Shown here piece after piece: positions 45,801-55,400 of a DNA stretch of 64,000 nucleotides. The notes beneath the pieces are model-generated. The model had not been told where the DNA came from. It saw only the letters and a program-made list of their open reading frames with translations, and searched no databases. This stretch comes from Owenia fusiformis (taxonomy: Eukaryota > Annelida > Polychaeta > Sabellida > Oweniidae), in the NCBI GenBank assembly GCA_903813345.2, contig CAIIXF020000006.1:33455524-33519523 (forward strand), in the 5' to 3' direction. The number at the start of each line of letters is the position of its first letter. Positions within the stretch are counted from its first letter, which is position 1. The position numbers and the translations under genes are program-made.

Positions 45801-48800
45801 TAATGTGTATGAAAATAACTCTACTGCAATTGCAGAATTCCAACAAGCAATGGCTGCAAAATTTGAGCATATTTTGAAATACCCATAACTCTATCATTAT
45901 AAGACTATGATTATTAAAACTTTGCCAGAGGATCCCACATTGAATGAAGTCCTTGTGTGCCAAATCTCAGAGCAATTTACCTCCATTTAAGAAAAATAAA
46001 GAAGAAATGGAGGGTTGCATTTTTTGGGGTCACCCTGTATATCCCACTGGTGGTGTGATGAACTAGGGAGCTTTCTTACTCATAATTGTGAGAGATGTGG
46101 CACCAAGCATCATGATGATGGTCTGGAGTGTGTCCGTGTAGATAACAGCAGCTAAACCTCCTACAACATACCCTTACGGAAAATAATTGCTGCGACAGCG
46201 CTGTGACAGCGCTGTCGCAGCGCTGTGACAGCATATAGGCTTAAAATGATGGCTGGATCAATTTCAGCAACAATCCTCTCACATCCATACGCTGCGAGAA
46301 CGCTGTGAGAGCGCTGTCACAGCATTCTATTTCCATCCATCGCTGCGAGAGGGATGTGACAGTAATTAAGTGGCTGGATCAATTACAGCAACATCCTCTC
46401 TTAGCCACAGTTTGTGGCAGCGCTCTCACAGCACTCTCACAGCCCTCTCACAGCAGGAAGTACCAATGCATTGTGGGTTAAAAAATTCAAACTAAAAATC
46501 AGTTAGAGCAGGAATTTTGTAGGAGGAAAGAACAAAGGAGTTATGCTGAAATGGCCATCATATCATTACTAATTTACAAAGCATATGTAAGGTATTGTAC
46601 TACTGATTATTTATAGATACCTTTGGAATGTTCTAGTGATCTAAGAAAAAGGATCAAATGAAATGAATTTTGTGCAAGTTAGTACATACTGCATGGTTAA
46701 ACTAAAGGTCTGAAATATCAATATATTAGCACATATAGACATTATAGTGCATCATAAAGGATAAAATTGATACAATTGGGGCAATTTGCATGTACATGTA
46801 CAATAACAGCTATTACACATCTTTCAAACTGAACAATGAAATTCAAGGTAAAAACCAAATAAGGAGTGCAAAGATATATAAGCTGGCTTGAATCCATAAA
46901 GTAAGTTTCTAATTAAATGCAAACTTGATCTAGGGTGCAAATATATAGTCATCAGTTAGATGGAAATGCAGGGTCTTGGTAGCTAAATGTTTTCTGATAT
47001 CCCTTATCTTCTTGTCTTGTTGCTATAGGTAACTTAAATTTATGTGTAGGAAGGATGCATAATCAATGCCATATATGGCAATGCTGTGAGAGCGCTGTCA
47101 CAGCCTCATTTGCATGGTACATTCCGATGGGCTGTCACAGCGCTGTGAGAGCGCTGTCGCAGCGCTGTGAGAGCGCTGTCGCAGCGCTGTGACAGCGGGC
47201 TGTGAGAGTGCTGTGACAGCGGGCTGTGAGAGCGCTGTGACAGCGGGCTGTGAGAGCGCTGTGACAGCAGGCTGTGAGAGCGCTGTGACAGCGGGCTGTG
47301 ACAGCCAGTAAATTTGTATAAGGGTAATGACAGACTTGTAAAATGCTGCAAAGTACAATCAGTCACGGATGGCCATATATGGGGCATTAACATGTAAAAC
47401 TATCTGTAATACCTCAAAAATCATTGATATCTAAAATGATTTGATATTGAACTTCAAACATATGAGAAATTTAGTATGAAGATAAAAATGGATATTTCTT
47501 TGATTAACATCCATTAAGATTCTCAATGGAGCAATTTTTCGCACAAAACAATGGGACAACCCACTTGTGAAAATTATTAGTAAACTGTCATCAGTCATCC
47601 CTCATATAATTTTTTTAGATATGGTATGTATATTTGGATGAATTGATAAAAAGAAATTTGAAGATCACCGCAAAAAATCGTTCACATCATTGAAGAATGA
47701 AATTTATTGTTAATGGTATCAAATGTAAATATGGATTGGTATTTTCTTGAGGGCTTTGGTTACTTATTTTCACACATGAAATTGTCAACCTTTTATATGT
47801 TGCACTTTTATATGGGTTTGTGTCTAATTGAGTGTAAAGTGTCCTTTCCATACTTTTAGGAGGGGAGTGTACCTACCAAGTACAGTATAGAGGCCAGTGA
47901 TGAGTAGCAGAACTGCTATAGAGAGGTACATGTCCCAGCCAAGTGCTAGTTGGATGAAAAGACCACCAGCAAATATACATACCTACATAGAATAAGCAAA
48001 TGTGCTTAAAGGGGCATTCACTGGCAAAATGTTATGGAAAATTACTCATTTAGGTATTTTTAAACTGAAACTGGGGAAAATGATAAGCTACTAGTTTAAA
48101 TTTTCCTCTGAACCTAATACATTTGTGTGCTTAAATAGTTGCATCAACTACCAAACAGGGACTTAGGGATGGTGTTGAATTATCAACAGTTGTGGAATAA
48201 CGTACTCCCTCTCCTCATCTTACCTCATCTCCTCAAAATTTTAAAATATTGATCTTGATATATCATTCACTTGAATAACTGTTGATAATGGAACACATCC
48301 CTAATGTACTACTGATTACAGATTCCAATAGTGGATTAAAATCAAAGGATGGGTATCGATATGGCAAACTTTTTGAACACATGTTTCTCTTAAACCAGTC
48401 ATCAAAAAATTCTGAAAATTTTACACATTGTCAATTTAATGGTCATCTTTTGAATGGTAACAATATAATTGGACAAATATATCTATACTTTCATCTACAT
48501 TGTTTTAGAAAACACATCAAACACTTGTTTTGTTCTTGGTATCATGTTTCCAGAGTGAAATGAAACATCTTTCCGAACCTCATTGGAACAAAACGACATA
48601 AACGCAAACAAAGGAAATTTTGGTTGATTTTAAAAAGTATCTTGTTAATCAAATAAAAGATTTCTCTTGATTTTTATCTATTTTGGAGGGATTTTGTTTT
48701 AATTTTTTGAATACTTTTTTTAAAATCAACCAAAAATTTCTTTGTATAACTATAATATTGAGAGGTCTAAAAACATGTTGTATATGCTATTTTGTTCCAA

Positions 48801-51800
48801 CAAGGTTTGGAATGACATTTTATTTCATTCTCAAGAATTGGTAGAAAGGAGCAAAAACAATTGCACTAAAAAAACAAAAAATGTTAACAAAAACAGTTAT
48901 ATAAAAAAATATTTTAAATAATTTTCGCATTAAATTGTTGTCAATCAGTCAACATTACATAAAATACTGTGTTTTTTTACGGAATGTTTTCAATGATTGG
49001 TTTAAGAGAAAAACATTGATGAATTCAGTTCTCCATATCGATACCACTCCTTTTCAAATAAATGCTCAGAGGGTCTTTAATCACGGTGCCCATGTCAAGC
49101 TGCGTGCCTACTTAGGCGCGCAGTTTGTTTCGATCACAAACTGCGTGCCTAAGAACATTGGATCATTTAAGTTGGAGTCTGTATTTTGAAACGTTATTTA
49201 AAGACATTTATCCTGCATTGTTTTCTTGTTCAATGCGTTCATTCTGTGGCGAATATACGAATCTTGCAAATACTAGCAAAAACTGTGTGCAAATGAATCT
49301 TAGTTTTCAAACATAAGCAGATTAATGGCATTTTTGTCACTGATTTAATGGGAATTTATACGTAAATCGATCTAGCACTTTAAACATAAATGACAAATAC
49401 TTTAGACTCGTTTTATATTTAATTCCTTACACATTTATCATGTTTAATTCAAAATATTTCGAAATAAAACAGATAATCAGGAGATTAAAAAGAAATAAAG
49501 CACAAACTGCGCGCCTATTTTAGCCAGAAATTACAATCTGTGCGCATACACTATTAAAACTACATATTATCATTGGAATTTCTACAGAGGTACATGTAGG
49601 TGTTTTCGATGTAGCTTTGGAAATTTTGCTTTATCGTCAGATTTTATGAGATTTTCATATTGAAAGTCAAAATGTATAATACAAGTGACAATTAAGTTGG
49701 GAACGAAAAAAACATTTATTTTCAGATCACCATCTTGGTGGATGGACTCTCATAGTGTTTCAATTATGGGGTTCTACTATTAGACACATATGTGCCTTGT
49801 ATGGCGCTTATGTTTTCTAATAATACAAAACAAGCTTGGATAGGCAAGCAGTTTTGAAATATAAGGCACGCAGTTTGGGAAATACATGTGAATATAGGCG
49901 CGCAGTTTGACAAGAAAAATAAAATGTTTAAATCACGTTTATGGCGTATTATCGTTTTGAACACAAACTTTGCTGTTTTAATCAGATGGAGTGATCCTAT
50001 ATATTCTAGCATACACAGACACAATGGCTGAACAAACGGCAAATGACGATAAAAAGACATAGATATAACTTTACACTGTAAATTTTGAACACAGAAGTTA
50101 CTTAAGACCCTTATATTGAGATAACTAGGTTTACATTGGGAAAAACATTGAGTACTATGAGTAAATTAAGTTCATCTTCACAGAATGGTAAGTCTTTAGA
50201 ACGAGACTAACCTTGTATTTTTCGTATTTTGGCTCTTTTTGGGAGTCGTGTCCTCCCCGTCTCACATTTTGAAATATGCGCGCAGTTTGTCAGAGTTTCA
50301 AACTGCGTGCCTAGTAGGCACGCTGCTTGACATGGGCATCGTGTTAATTGTAAGTGCTTTTTATAAAGAAAAGTATTGGCAATTTAGGCATCACTTTCAT
50401 TCTTGAACATATATTTATTAACTCATTGTTTTTCTTAATCTTACTGCTATCTTGGTGACAATATAGAGTACAACAGCAAGGCAGCTGAGATAGATGCGGA
50501 TCCTACTGCCTCCGAATCTTTTCTCCAAATACTCAGGGAGGGTATATACCTAGTCACAATACATGAAGTCCAGTTATTTCAGCATTAAATCATCATCGAA
50601 AGCTTTATTGTTCAATCATATCATTTCATCTGTAAAGATGAGTTTGAAATATCTGGAAGGAGGAGGGAAATTAGCGCAACAGATTTTGGACAGTCATATG
50701 TAAATGCAAACAACCCACACACATGTTATTTCTGAAATGTTTTCCTAATTTTCGACCCCTTCCATCCTTGCTTTTTTGTTGCGTTTTGACACATAGTTAA
50801 CCACTTTAAAGGAATAAGTGATTCCTTCAGGGGTTCTAAAGATACCCATTACGGGTGACCAAACTTAGCTGAAAGCAATGATTTTCCCTATGGGAAAATA
50901 ACATGGGAAATATTGTTTTCCACTTTATCTAAAAGGAATCATTTATTCCATTTAAGGGATTAACTGTGTGTCAAAACGCAACATATTGACGCAAGAAAAA
51001 TTAAAAAAGCATGGATGGAAGGGGTTAAAAATCAGGAAAACATTTCAGAAAAAACATGTGGGAGGTTTGTTTGCATCTACCCTCTCTAGAAGCGATTTTC
51101 CTGGAGGTAATGCATTAGCCTAACATATGCACTTGTTTAAATTCCCAGGAAATGGCCAAAATCAAACATATGACTGTCCAAAATCAGTTGCGCTAATTTC
51201 CCTCCTCCTTTATAGTTTTACATACTGTTTCGTCTTGCTTTATTGACTAGAATTATGAAATGTAAAATACTTCAATTTGCTTAGAATTTGGATTATAACT
51301 TTTAATGGGGTCTCTAATAAGTTGATATGCCATGTAGTACAGTTGTAGCTGTTTTTCTTTCATAGGTTGGCTCATATACCTAGTGTAGTTTCTTAGGACA
51401 CAGCTAAGAGAGGTCATATCACATCTGGTTTAGATTGTAACTTGAGTTTCAAAGTGTTTTTTTGCCATCAACTCTTAGTATTATAGAAAAAACATTTTGA
51501 ACTTACCCCAGCTGAAATGTAAATTGGTAGGAACAACCAACCAAGTGCTATAAGTAGAGGAATACACTGAAATGAAAATGCATAAGTGAAAGACTGAACG
51601 TGGAATTGTCCATTATGTATAAAAAGCCTATTGCTAAATGCTCCTCTCACAAAAATATCTCATGAATTTTAATAGAACTATGAAAATCAATCTTATGTAA
51701 CATTTTAAATTGTTAAATTTGATCCTAAATTAAATATCTAAAATATGATATCAGAAACCAGAGAACCCTCTATGAGATACTTGTATTACATTTTAAATTG

Positions 51801-52401
51801 CAAAACCTACACTCCATTCATAGAGCACAATAGCTATGCCAGATGCAGCTCCTGTTCCCGCCAGCCCTATGAAATGTTCACTGCCAACATTACTGGCAAA
51901 TAATGAGGCTCCGACTGGCCACCATGCAATCTCTCGTCCTGCTAGGAAATAACCTTTAACGCTACCTCGGTTCTGACGTAGAATACACTGAAGGAAAGGC
52001 CAAAAAGGGATATCACAAATTACAACTGTCTGGTGCCAGGGTGATGCCCAAGATGTATTGAGAAATACATTATACTGTTATGTACATGTATTTCACTTTC
52101 CTGGGCAAAAAGTATTTAGGTACAGTGTTTGAACCTGGACAATAAACACTTAAGCACAGTCATACTCTTCCCAAATTATTTTCTTTATTGACAAATGGTT
52201 AAAAAGGTTTAAAGATTTTTTTAATATTTGGACTCATCAGAATAAACACTTTCTGTAGTTGTTTTTTTAACTAGTTTCCCCTTTTGTTGATTTGTTAAAA
52301 GTGTTCAATTTGTTACTTACCCACAATCCAACTGCTAACAGAAAACCAAAGTAAAGCACAATGACCAAAATATCTGCCCAATGGTTGAGACCTTGTTCCA
52401 T
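36602..52401 (-). CDS. SLC5-family sodium/sugar cotransporter (SGLT type), complete coding region in 14 exons
   Basis: Minus-strand join of 14 exons (52401 down to 36602) giving 723 residues; every junction keeps phase. The start ATG at 52401 has a good context (caca before, G after). SLC5 proteins couple Na+ entry to uptake of glucose, other sugars or inositol across the plasma membrane with about 14 helices. Landmarks: [20 protein letters not shown] (TM0/1), [39 protein letters not shown] (sodium/substrate helix), [49 protein letters not shown], Cys-rich loop [51 protein letters not shown] with the sugar-contact Gln, and a final hydrophobic helix. The Cys-rich loop suggests the SLC5A9/10/11-like side of the family; the substrate is not determined. 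The penultimate exon encodes a long acidic cytoplasmic loop unlike the vertebrate one. Confidence 0.95.
37150..38290. repeat. ~162-bp tandem repeat (about 4 units) in SLC5 intron 13, interrupted by a TIR element
   Basis: Units start near tctacaggtttccagccaaa at 37168, 37330, 37984 and 38146 and contain ggcggccattttggatttt. Subtracting the TIR insertion (37415-37906) restores the even 161-163 bp spacing. Confidence 0.85.
37415..37900. mobile_element. Non-autonomous TIR element, copy 2, with 6-bp target duplication
   Basis: Same family as 1875-2352 but inverted. Starts CAGGCCTGTCAACT, ends AGTTGACAGCCCTG, with TGATTA on both sides (37409-37414 and 37901-37906). It carries a C run at 37690-37702 where copy 1 has the G run. 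Confidence 0.85.
38426..38783 (-). CDS. SLC5 exon 13
   Basis: Acceptor tttgttgcag, donor GTTGgtaggt, phase 0 in, 1 out. Starts LKGVTWWTI (typical end of the last conserved loop), then a long polar, acidic stretch ([29 protein letters not shown]) predicted to be a disordered cytoplasmic loop. Confidence 0.9.
39075..39287 (-). CDS. SLC5 exon 12
   Basis: Acceptor taatttag, donor CAACAGgtcagt, phase 0 both sides. Encodes [31 protein letters not shown] and a helix [20 protein letters not shown]. Confidence 0.95.
39519..39687 (-). CDS. SLC5 exon 11
   Basis: Acceptor tattgcag, donor CATgtgagt, phase 2 in, 0 out. Encodes [36 protein letters not shown] (sugar-contact Gln) and LWKRMTEH. Confidence 0.95.
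39925..40075 (-). CDS. SLC5 exon 10
   Basis: Acceptor atgtatatag, donor GGGAGgtaagc, phase 1 in, 2 out. Encodes [20 protein letters not shown] and [14 protein letters not shown]. Confidence 0.95.
40300..40433. repeat. (CGTC/CGTA)n simple repeat
   Basis: Alternating tccgtccg and tacgtacg runs. It creates apparent ORFs rich in Arg/Thr/Asp or Arg/Pro/Ser that are not genes. It begins the longer repeat that follows. Confidence 0.9.
40434..41420. repeat. Tandem ~140-160-bp repeat with AAAATGGC palindromes in SLC5 intron 9
   Basis: At least four units share agtggagcgattttgttcat, ggtatgtgaatactataagc and ggcggccattttgaaa. They are separated by palindromic ccattttgaaaaatggcc. No ORF. Confidence 0.8.
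41795..41902 (-). CDS. SLC5 exon 9 (Cys-rich extracellular loop)
   Basis: Acceptor tgtgttgttgcag, donor GTTGgtgagc, phase 1 both sides. Encodes [19 protein letters not shown] and [17 protein letters not shown] transposon ends 16 bp upstream of the exon's first base. Confidence 0.95.
41918..43022. mobile_element. Mariner-like non-autonomous element abutting SLC5 exon 9 acceptor
   Basis: Inverted ends CGAGGGGTGATCCAAAAG (about 29 bp perfect), flanked by TA (41916-41917 and 43023-43024). The 1.1-kb interior has no recognisable transposase, but contains inverted copies of gtcacccgaaacggta (about 42093) and its complement-like taccgttccgggtggc (about 42831). Confidence 0.8.
43242..43406 (-). CDS. 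SLC5 exon 8
   Basis: Acceptor tgctctaccag, donor CCAGgtaaga, phase 1 both sides. Encodes [36 protein letters not shown] and [10 protein letters not shown]. Confidence 0.95.
43480..44320. repeat. ~63-bp minisatellite (about 13 units) in SLC5 intron 7
   Basis: Units read gcatgcacacagactgatgg, ggcatgaaaaagaaggttgt, ttgtacataataatactgtt, gttt, with gtgtgtacacaaactg variants at both ends. Length varies by 1-2 bp. All three minus frames stay open for long stretches because the unit lacks stops and its length is not always a multiple of three; the resulting ORFs (up to 387 codons) are artefacts. Confidence 0.9.
44468..44656 (-). CDS. SLC5 exon 7
   Basis: Acceptor tttttcataag, donor ATAGgtaagg, phase 1 both sides. 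Encodes [20 protein letters not shown], an N-glycosylation sequon NNSTYNGT, and [18 protein letters not shown]. Confidence 0.93.
45157..46037 (+). mobile_element. Degenerate mariner-family element with ~150-bp inverted ends
   Basis: Ends CAGGGTGACCAAAAAAAT and CAGGGTGACCCCAAAAAAT, flanked by TA (45155-45156 and 46038-46039). The inverted similarity continues for about 150 bp (to agagttatgg). The plus strand keeps transposase text: [38 protein letters not shown] and, after frameshifts, [11 protein letters not shown][15 protein letters not shown], the mariner DDE region. Stops and frameshifts mean no active enzyme. It lies in SLC5 intron 6. Confidence 0.85.
46080..46160 (-). CDS. SLC5 exon 6
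   Basis: Acceptor gtatgttgtag, donor ATGAgtaaga, phase 1 both sides. Encodes [20 protein letters not shown] and ATSLTIM. A transposon ends 11 bp from its first base. Confidence 0.95.
46171..47324. mobile_element. TIR element with palindromic GCTGTGAGAGCGCTGT subterminal repeats
   Basis: Ends CCCTTACGGAAAATAATTG and CCCTTATACAAATTTACTGG (complement), flanked by TA (46169-46170 and 47325-47326). Both subterminal zones (46190-46450 and 47080-47305) are built from gctgtgacagcgctgtcgc-type units that are themselves near-palindromes. The 600-bp centre is AT-rich without an ORF. The ORFs with SQPAVTAL or SHSPLSQR repeats at 47098-47393 are translations of these units. Confidence 0.8.
47877..47982 (-). 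CDS. SLC5 exon 5
   Basis: Acceptor ctatgtag, donor CTTGgtaggt, phase 0 in, 1 out. Encodes [20 protein letters not shown] and [15 protein letters not shown]. Confidence 0.95.
48545..48840. repeat. Fold-back (hairpin) element in SLC5 intron 4
   Basis: Left cattggaacaaaacgac and right tattttgttccaacaagg are inverted copies, and so are aaattttggttgattttaaa and tttaaaatcaaccaaaaatt inside them, with a short AT-rich loop. Confidence 0.7.
49082..50343. mobile_element. Non-autonomous TIR element with repeated GGCGCGCAGTTTG motif
   Basis: Ends CACGGTGCCCATGTCAAGC and CACGATGCCCATGTCAAGC (complement), flanked by TTAAT on both sides (49077-49081 and 50344-50348). The motif agg(c/a)(g/a)cgcagtttg or its complement occurs about nine times, mostly near the ends but also inside (49506, 49866, 49896). 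No ORF with recognisable transposase. Confidence 0.8.
50445..50549 (-). CDS. SLC5 exon 4
   Basis: Acceptor attgtgactag, donor ATAGCAgtaaga, phase 0 both sides. Encodes [20 protein letters not shown] and [15 protein letters not shown]. Confidence 0.95.
50657..51210. mobile_element. MITE-like TIR element in SLC5 intron 3
   Basis: Ends aaggaggagggaaattagcg and its complement match for over 40 bp. The interior is a partial palindrome around ttttccctatgggaaaataa and repeats acatgggaaa. No clear target duplication. Confidence 0.7.
51507..51566 (-). CDS. SLC5 exon 3
   Basis: Acceptor ttttcatttcag, donor CTGGGgtaagt, phase 0 both sides. 20 codons: [20 protein letters not shown]. Confidence 0.93.
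51811..51987 (-). CDS. SLC5 exon 2
   Basis: Acceptor tttccttcag, donor GGAGTgtaggt, phase 0 both sides. Encodes [39 protein letters not shown] and AIVLYEWS. Confidence 0.95.
52321..52401 (-). CDS. SLC5 exon 1 (start)
   Basis: ATG at 52401, donor TTGTGGgtaagt, phase 0. Encodes [20 protein letters not shown] and LLAVGLW. The open frame extends upstream without another ATG, so this start is preferred. Confidence 0.85.
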
Positions 52402-55400
52402 TGTGCTTTTTGGTTGTGCTTTTTGGTTGTTCCTCCCAATCAATTGTGCACAAAATGTGTCAGGATTCAATCCTTTACAATATATTTAACTTTCACTCGA
52501 ATATTGTCTCCCTTGTCATTCAAATCACTTTCACATGTTATGCAACTTATAAGTGGAGCTCTGCTATGCTCAAGGTTTCTTAATTTGGAGAGGCTGTCAG
52601 ATTAACGTTTGTCCAAATACTACATGTATGGCCTCTTTGTCAAAGCACTAGCATGGATCAACAAACCACTGAGGATCAAATGCCCCCTTCTTAAATACTT
52701 TATCACTAGGTTTGTTGTTAATATTCTATTTATCGAGTTTATCATTTGTTTTTCTATCATCTGCTTTAATTGTTTTTTGAAACAAGTGGAATATTTTATC
52801 TGGTAATAATTCTTAGTATTCTTTCCAATAGTTCTCAATTTAAAAAATTATTTCATTAAGGTTGTTAGAAGTGTTTGTATTTGTAACCATGGGAACTCAC
52901 TTAGAATGCAGATAGAAATGCAAGAACTCTAAAAGTCACTCTAAATTAAAACTAAGGTTGCAAAATTGAATTAAAATTAATGCAAATTTGGATTTTGTCA
53001 ACAAACATATGATTAAGATGTGAAAAGCTTGATAATTAACTTGATACTTATATATTTTCTATAGATGATATAATAGCATAGATTAGTTTCAACTTCAAAG
53101 CTGTCTCACCTCATCTTTAGTTTGGCAGGCTAGCAAAAACAAATGTTTCTTTATCAATTTAACAAAAAATTAGTCCATCCATTGAAAAAACACATTTATT
53201 CATGGTGTTCATGGGTTAATGAACTTTTTGGTTTCCACTTAAATTTTAATGATGGGTCTACATTTCAGCTGTAACAGGCTGCTAGTTTAATAAATTTCTA
53301 TTGGATGTTGTTTTCTTCTTGATATTGCCCCTTGTGTTTTTTCGATATCCTTATTTTTAGTAAGGAATCATTGGATTGAATTCAAACTGGGCTACTATGT
53401 TGGCAGTTGAAATAATGTTGTAATTTGATAGTGTTTTGTTTATGTTGATTTCTCAACTACAAGGTGTCAAGTTCAAAACTCCCATGGCATGCATACTGCA
53501 TAACATCATACTAGTAGTGTTGTTGTTACTACGAGGGGAGAGCCATTTGATTTTCAGATGAGGGCCTTTTATTTCTCCCCTCCTCTGACAAAACTGAATT
53601 TTTCGACTTTGACATGTAAACTGCATATAATTGTATTAATTTTTTCTCTATTTTGGGAGAAGGAACCATTTGATTTTAGTTTGGGGTACATTATCTTTCT
53701 ATCCTCACTAGAATTTTTTTCTGAAAAATTTAAAACAAAAATTTACTGATGTCCCATGTTCTTTTACTTTTCAGATTCTGATTCCGGTTCCTGGAATGTT
53801 GGAGAGCTGGTACGTTGTTTGATATTGTTTGCATCTGTAGTGAATCATATTTGGGATACTGGGGATTTGTTTTCCCAATGTCAGTTTACTCTCTCATGTT
53901 TTTTGTTTTGGTCTTTTCCCTTGTACATTTGTGCTGACACATCTTTATAGGTGATTAACAAGATCCACAAGGAAGCAAGACCGTAAATGTCACTTTTAAC
54001 AACTTAACCACATCTCTGCTCTTGAAAGATCTAGGTGAGCTTCACAATCATGCAGTTTTTGGAAATCTTCCAGGTTAAAAAAATCAAAAATGTTGATACC
54101 AAACAGCGGCACTTATGCTAAACACTGGGAGCCTGTACTAAGGGGAGGCATCAAAAGTTCAATGTCTGATAGGAAACTTAATAAATCTAATTTTTAGTTG
54201 GAAACCCCCCCCCCCCCCCTCCCCTAAAAACTAAATACAATGAAAGTTGATCGTGGACTTTTTGCATGTTTTAGCGACTCGGACTTGATCGGACATGAAA
54301 GGTCCATGTGCAGTACTGCAAGTGATTTTAGACAGTCATATCTCTCACCATGAGTACTTTCTGGGCATAAATACAGTTAAGTGGTTTTCATTAATATAAA
54401 ACAATATGTTTTCTTTCAAGTGAAGTCCCCATGATGATAAAAATATCAATCAAACAATTAGAAAAATTATAAATAGGGACCCCGCATCAACAAATTTTTC
54501 AAAATGTTGAACTTATTTGCTCAAAAGAGGATCTTCTTTTTGTGATTTTTATTGCATAAAAACATTATTCAACAAGGGGTCTAAAACATCTCCAAAAGTA
54601 AAATGGTATTGAAAGTCTAGTTTTGAAGATATCAATTTTCGATGACCAAAATCATGCTGAAAACAATGGATAGCATGAGTTTTCCCATGGGAAATGTGGT
54701 TTTTAACTTTATCGCATTTCAATACCCATCCCCTTTTCAGAAGTTATTAATATAGTGTAGAAGAAACTTTTGATACATTTAAATTCAGAAAAAAAAGATC
54801 CTCTTTTTAGAAAATAAGCCTTACATGGTTTTAAAAAGCGACAATGTGGGGTCCTAATCCATAATTTTTCAGAGAGTTGGATTGATATTTTACTTTCATG
54901 GAAAATATCATATTGACACTCGGCCCTCGGTCAATATGATATTTTTCTTGGCCAATATCATATTTTCCCTTGGAATAAAATTCATATTCCATCCCTCCCA
55001 GTAGGCATAATATTCCATGTTGCATGCATCTTGGTGAAGAAGGCATCGGGTAAAGTCTATATTTTTAAACCCTTCCAAGGCATTTCGAGTCGAAAATGCA
55101 AAAAATGAAATGTTGAAAGTCGTCGGATAGCAAACTGAAATAGCTTTGCCCCCTCCCCCCATTTACATGTAACTAGATTTATTTAGTTTTCTATCAGATA
55201 TTGATCTTTTGATGCCTCCCCTAAGTCAATATAGGATCAAGTTAGCCTGTCAGGGGAGAGAGCTTTATCCAAGGTGCGTTTTTGTCATACTCTGTGGCAG
55301 TGCTAGTCTTCAACATAGATGTACTCTATTCCAAGACACTGCCATAAGATTTTACTACAACTACATTTGTGCTTTTGACTCATTTATCACTCAATAGAGG

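Noticed and set aside
47098-47393. ORFs with SQPAVTAL and SHSPLSQR repeats
   Set aside because: Translations of palindromic transposon subterminal units.
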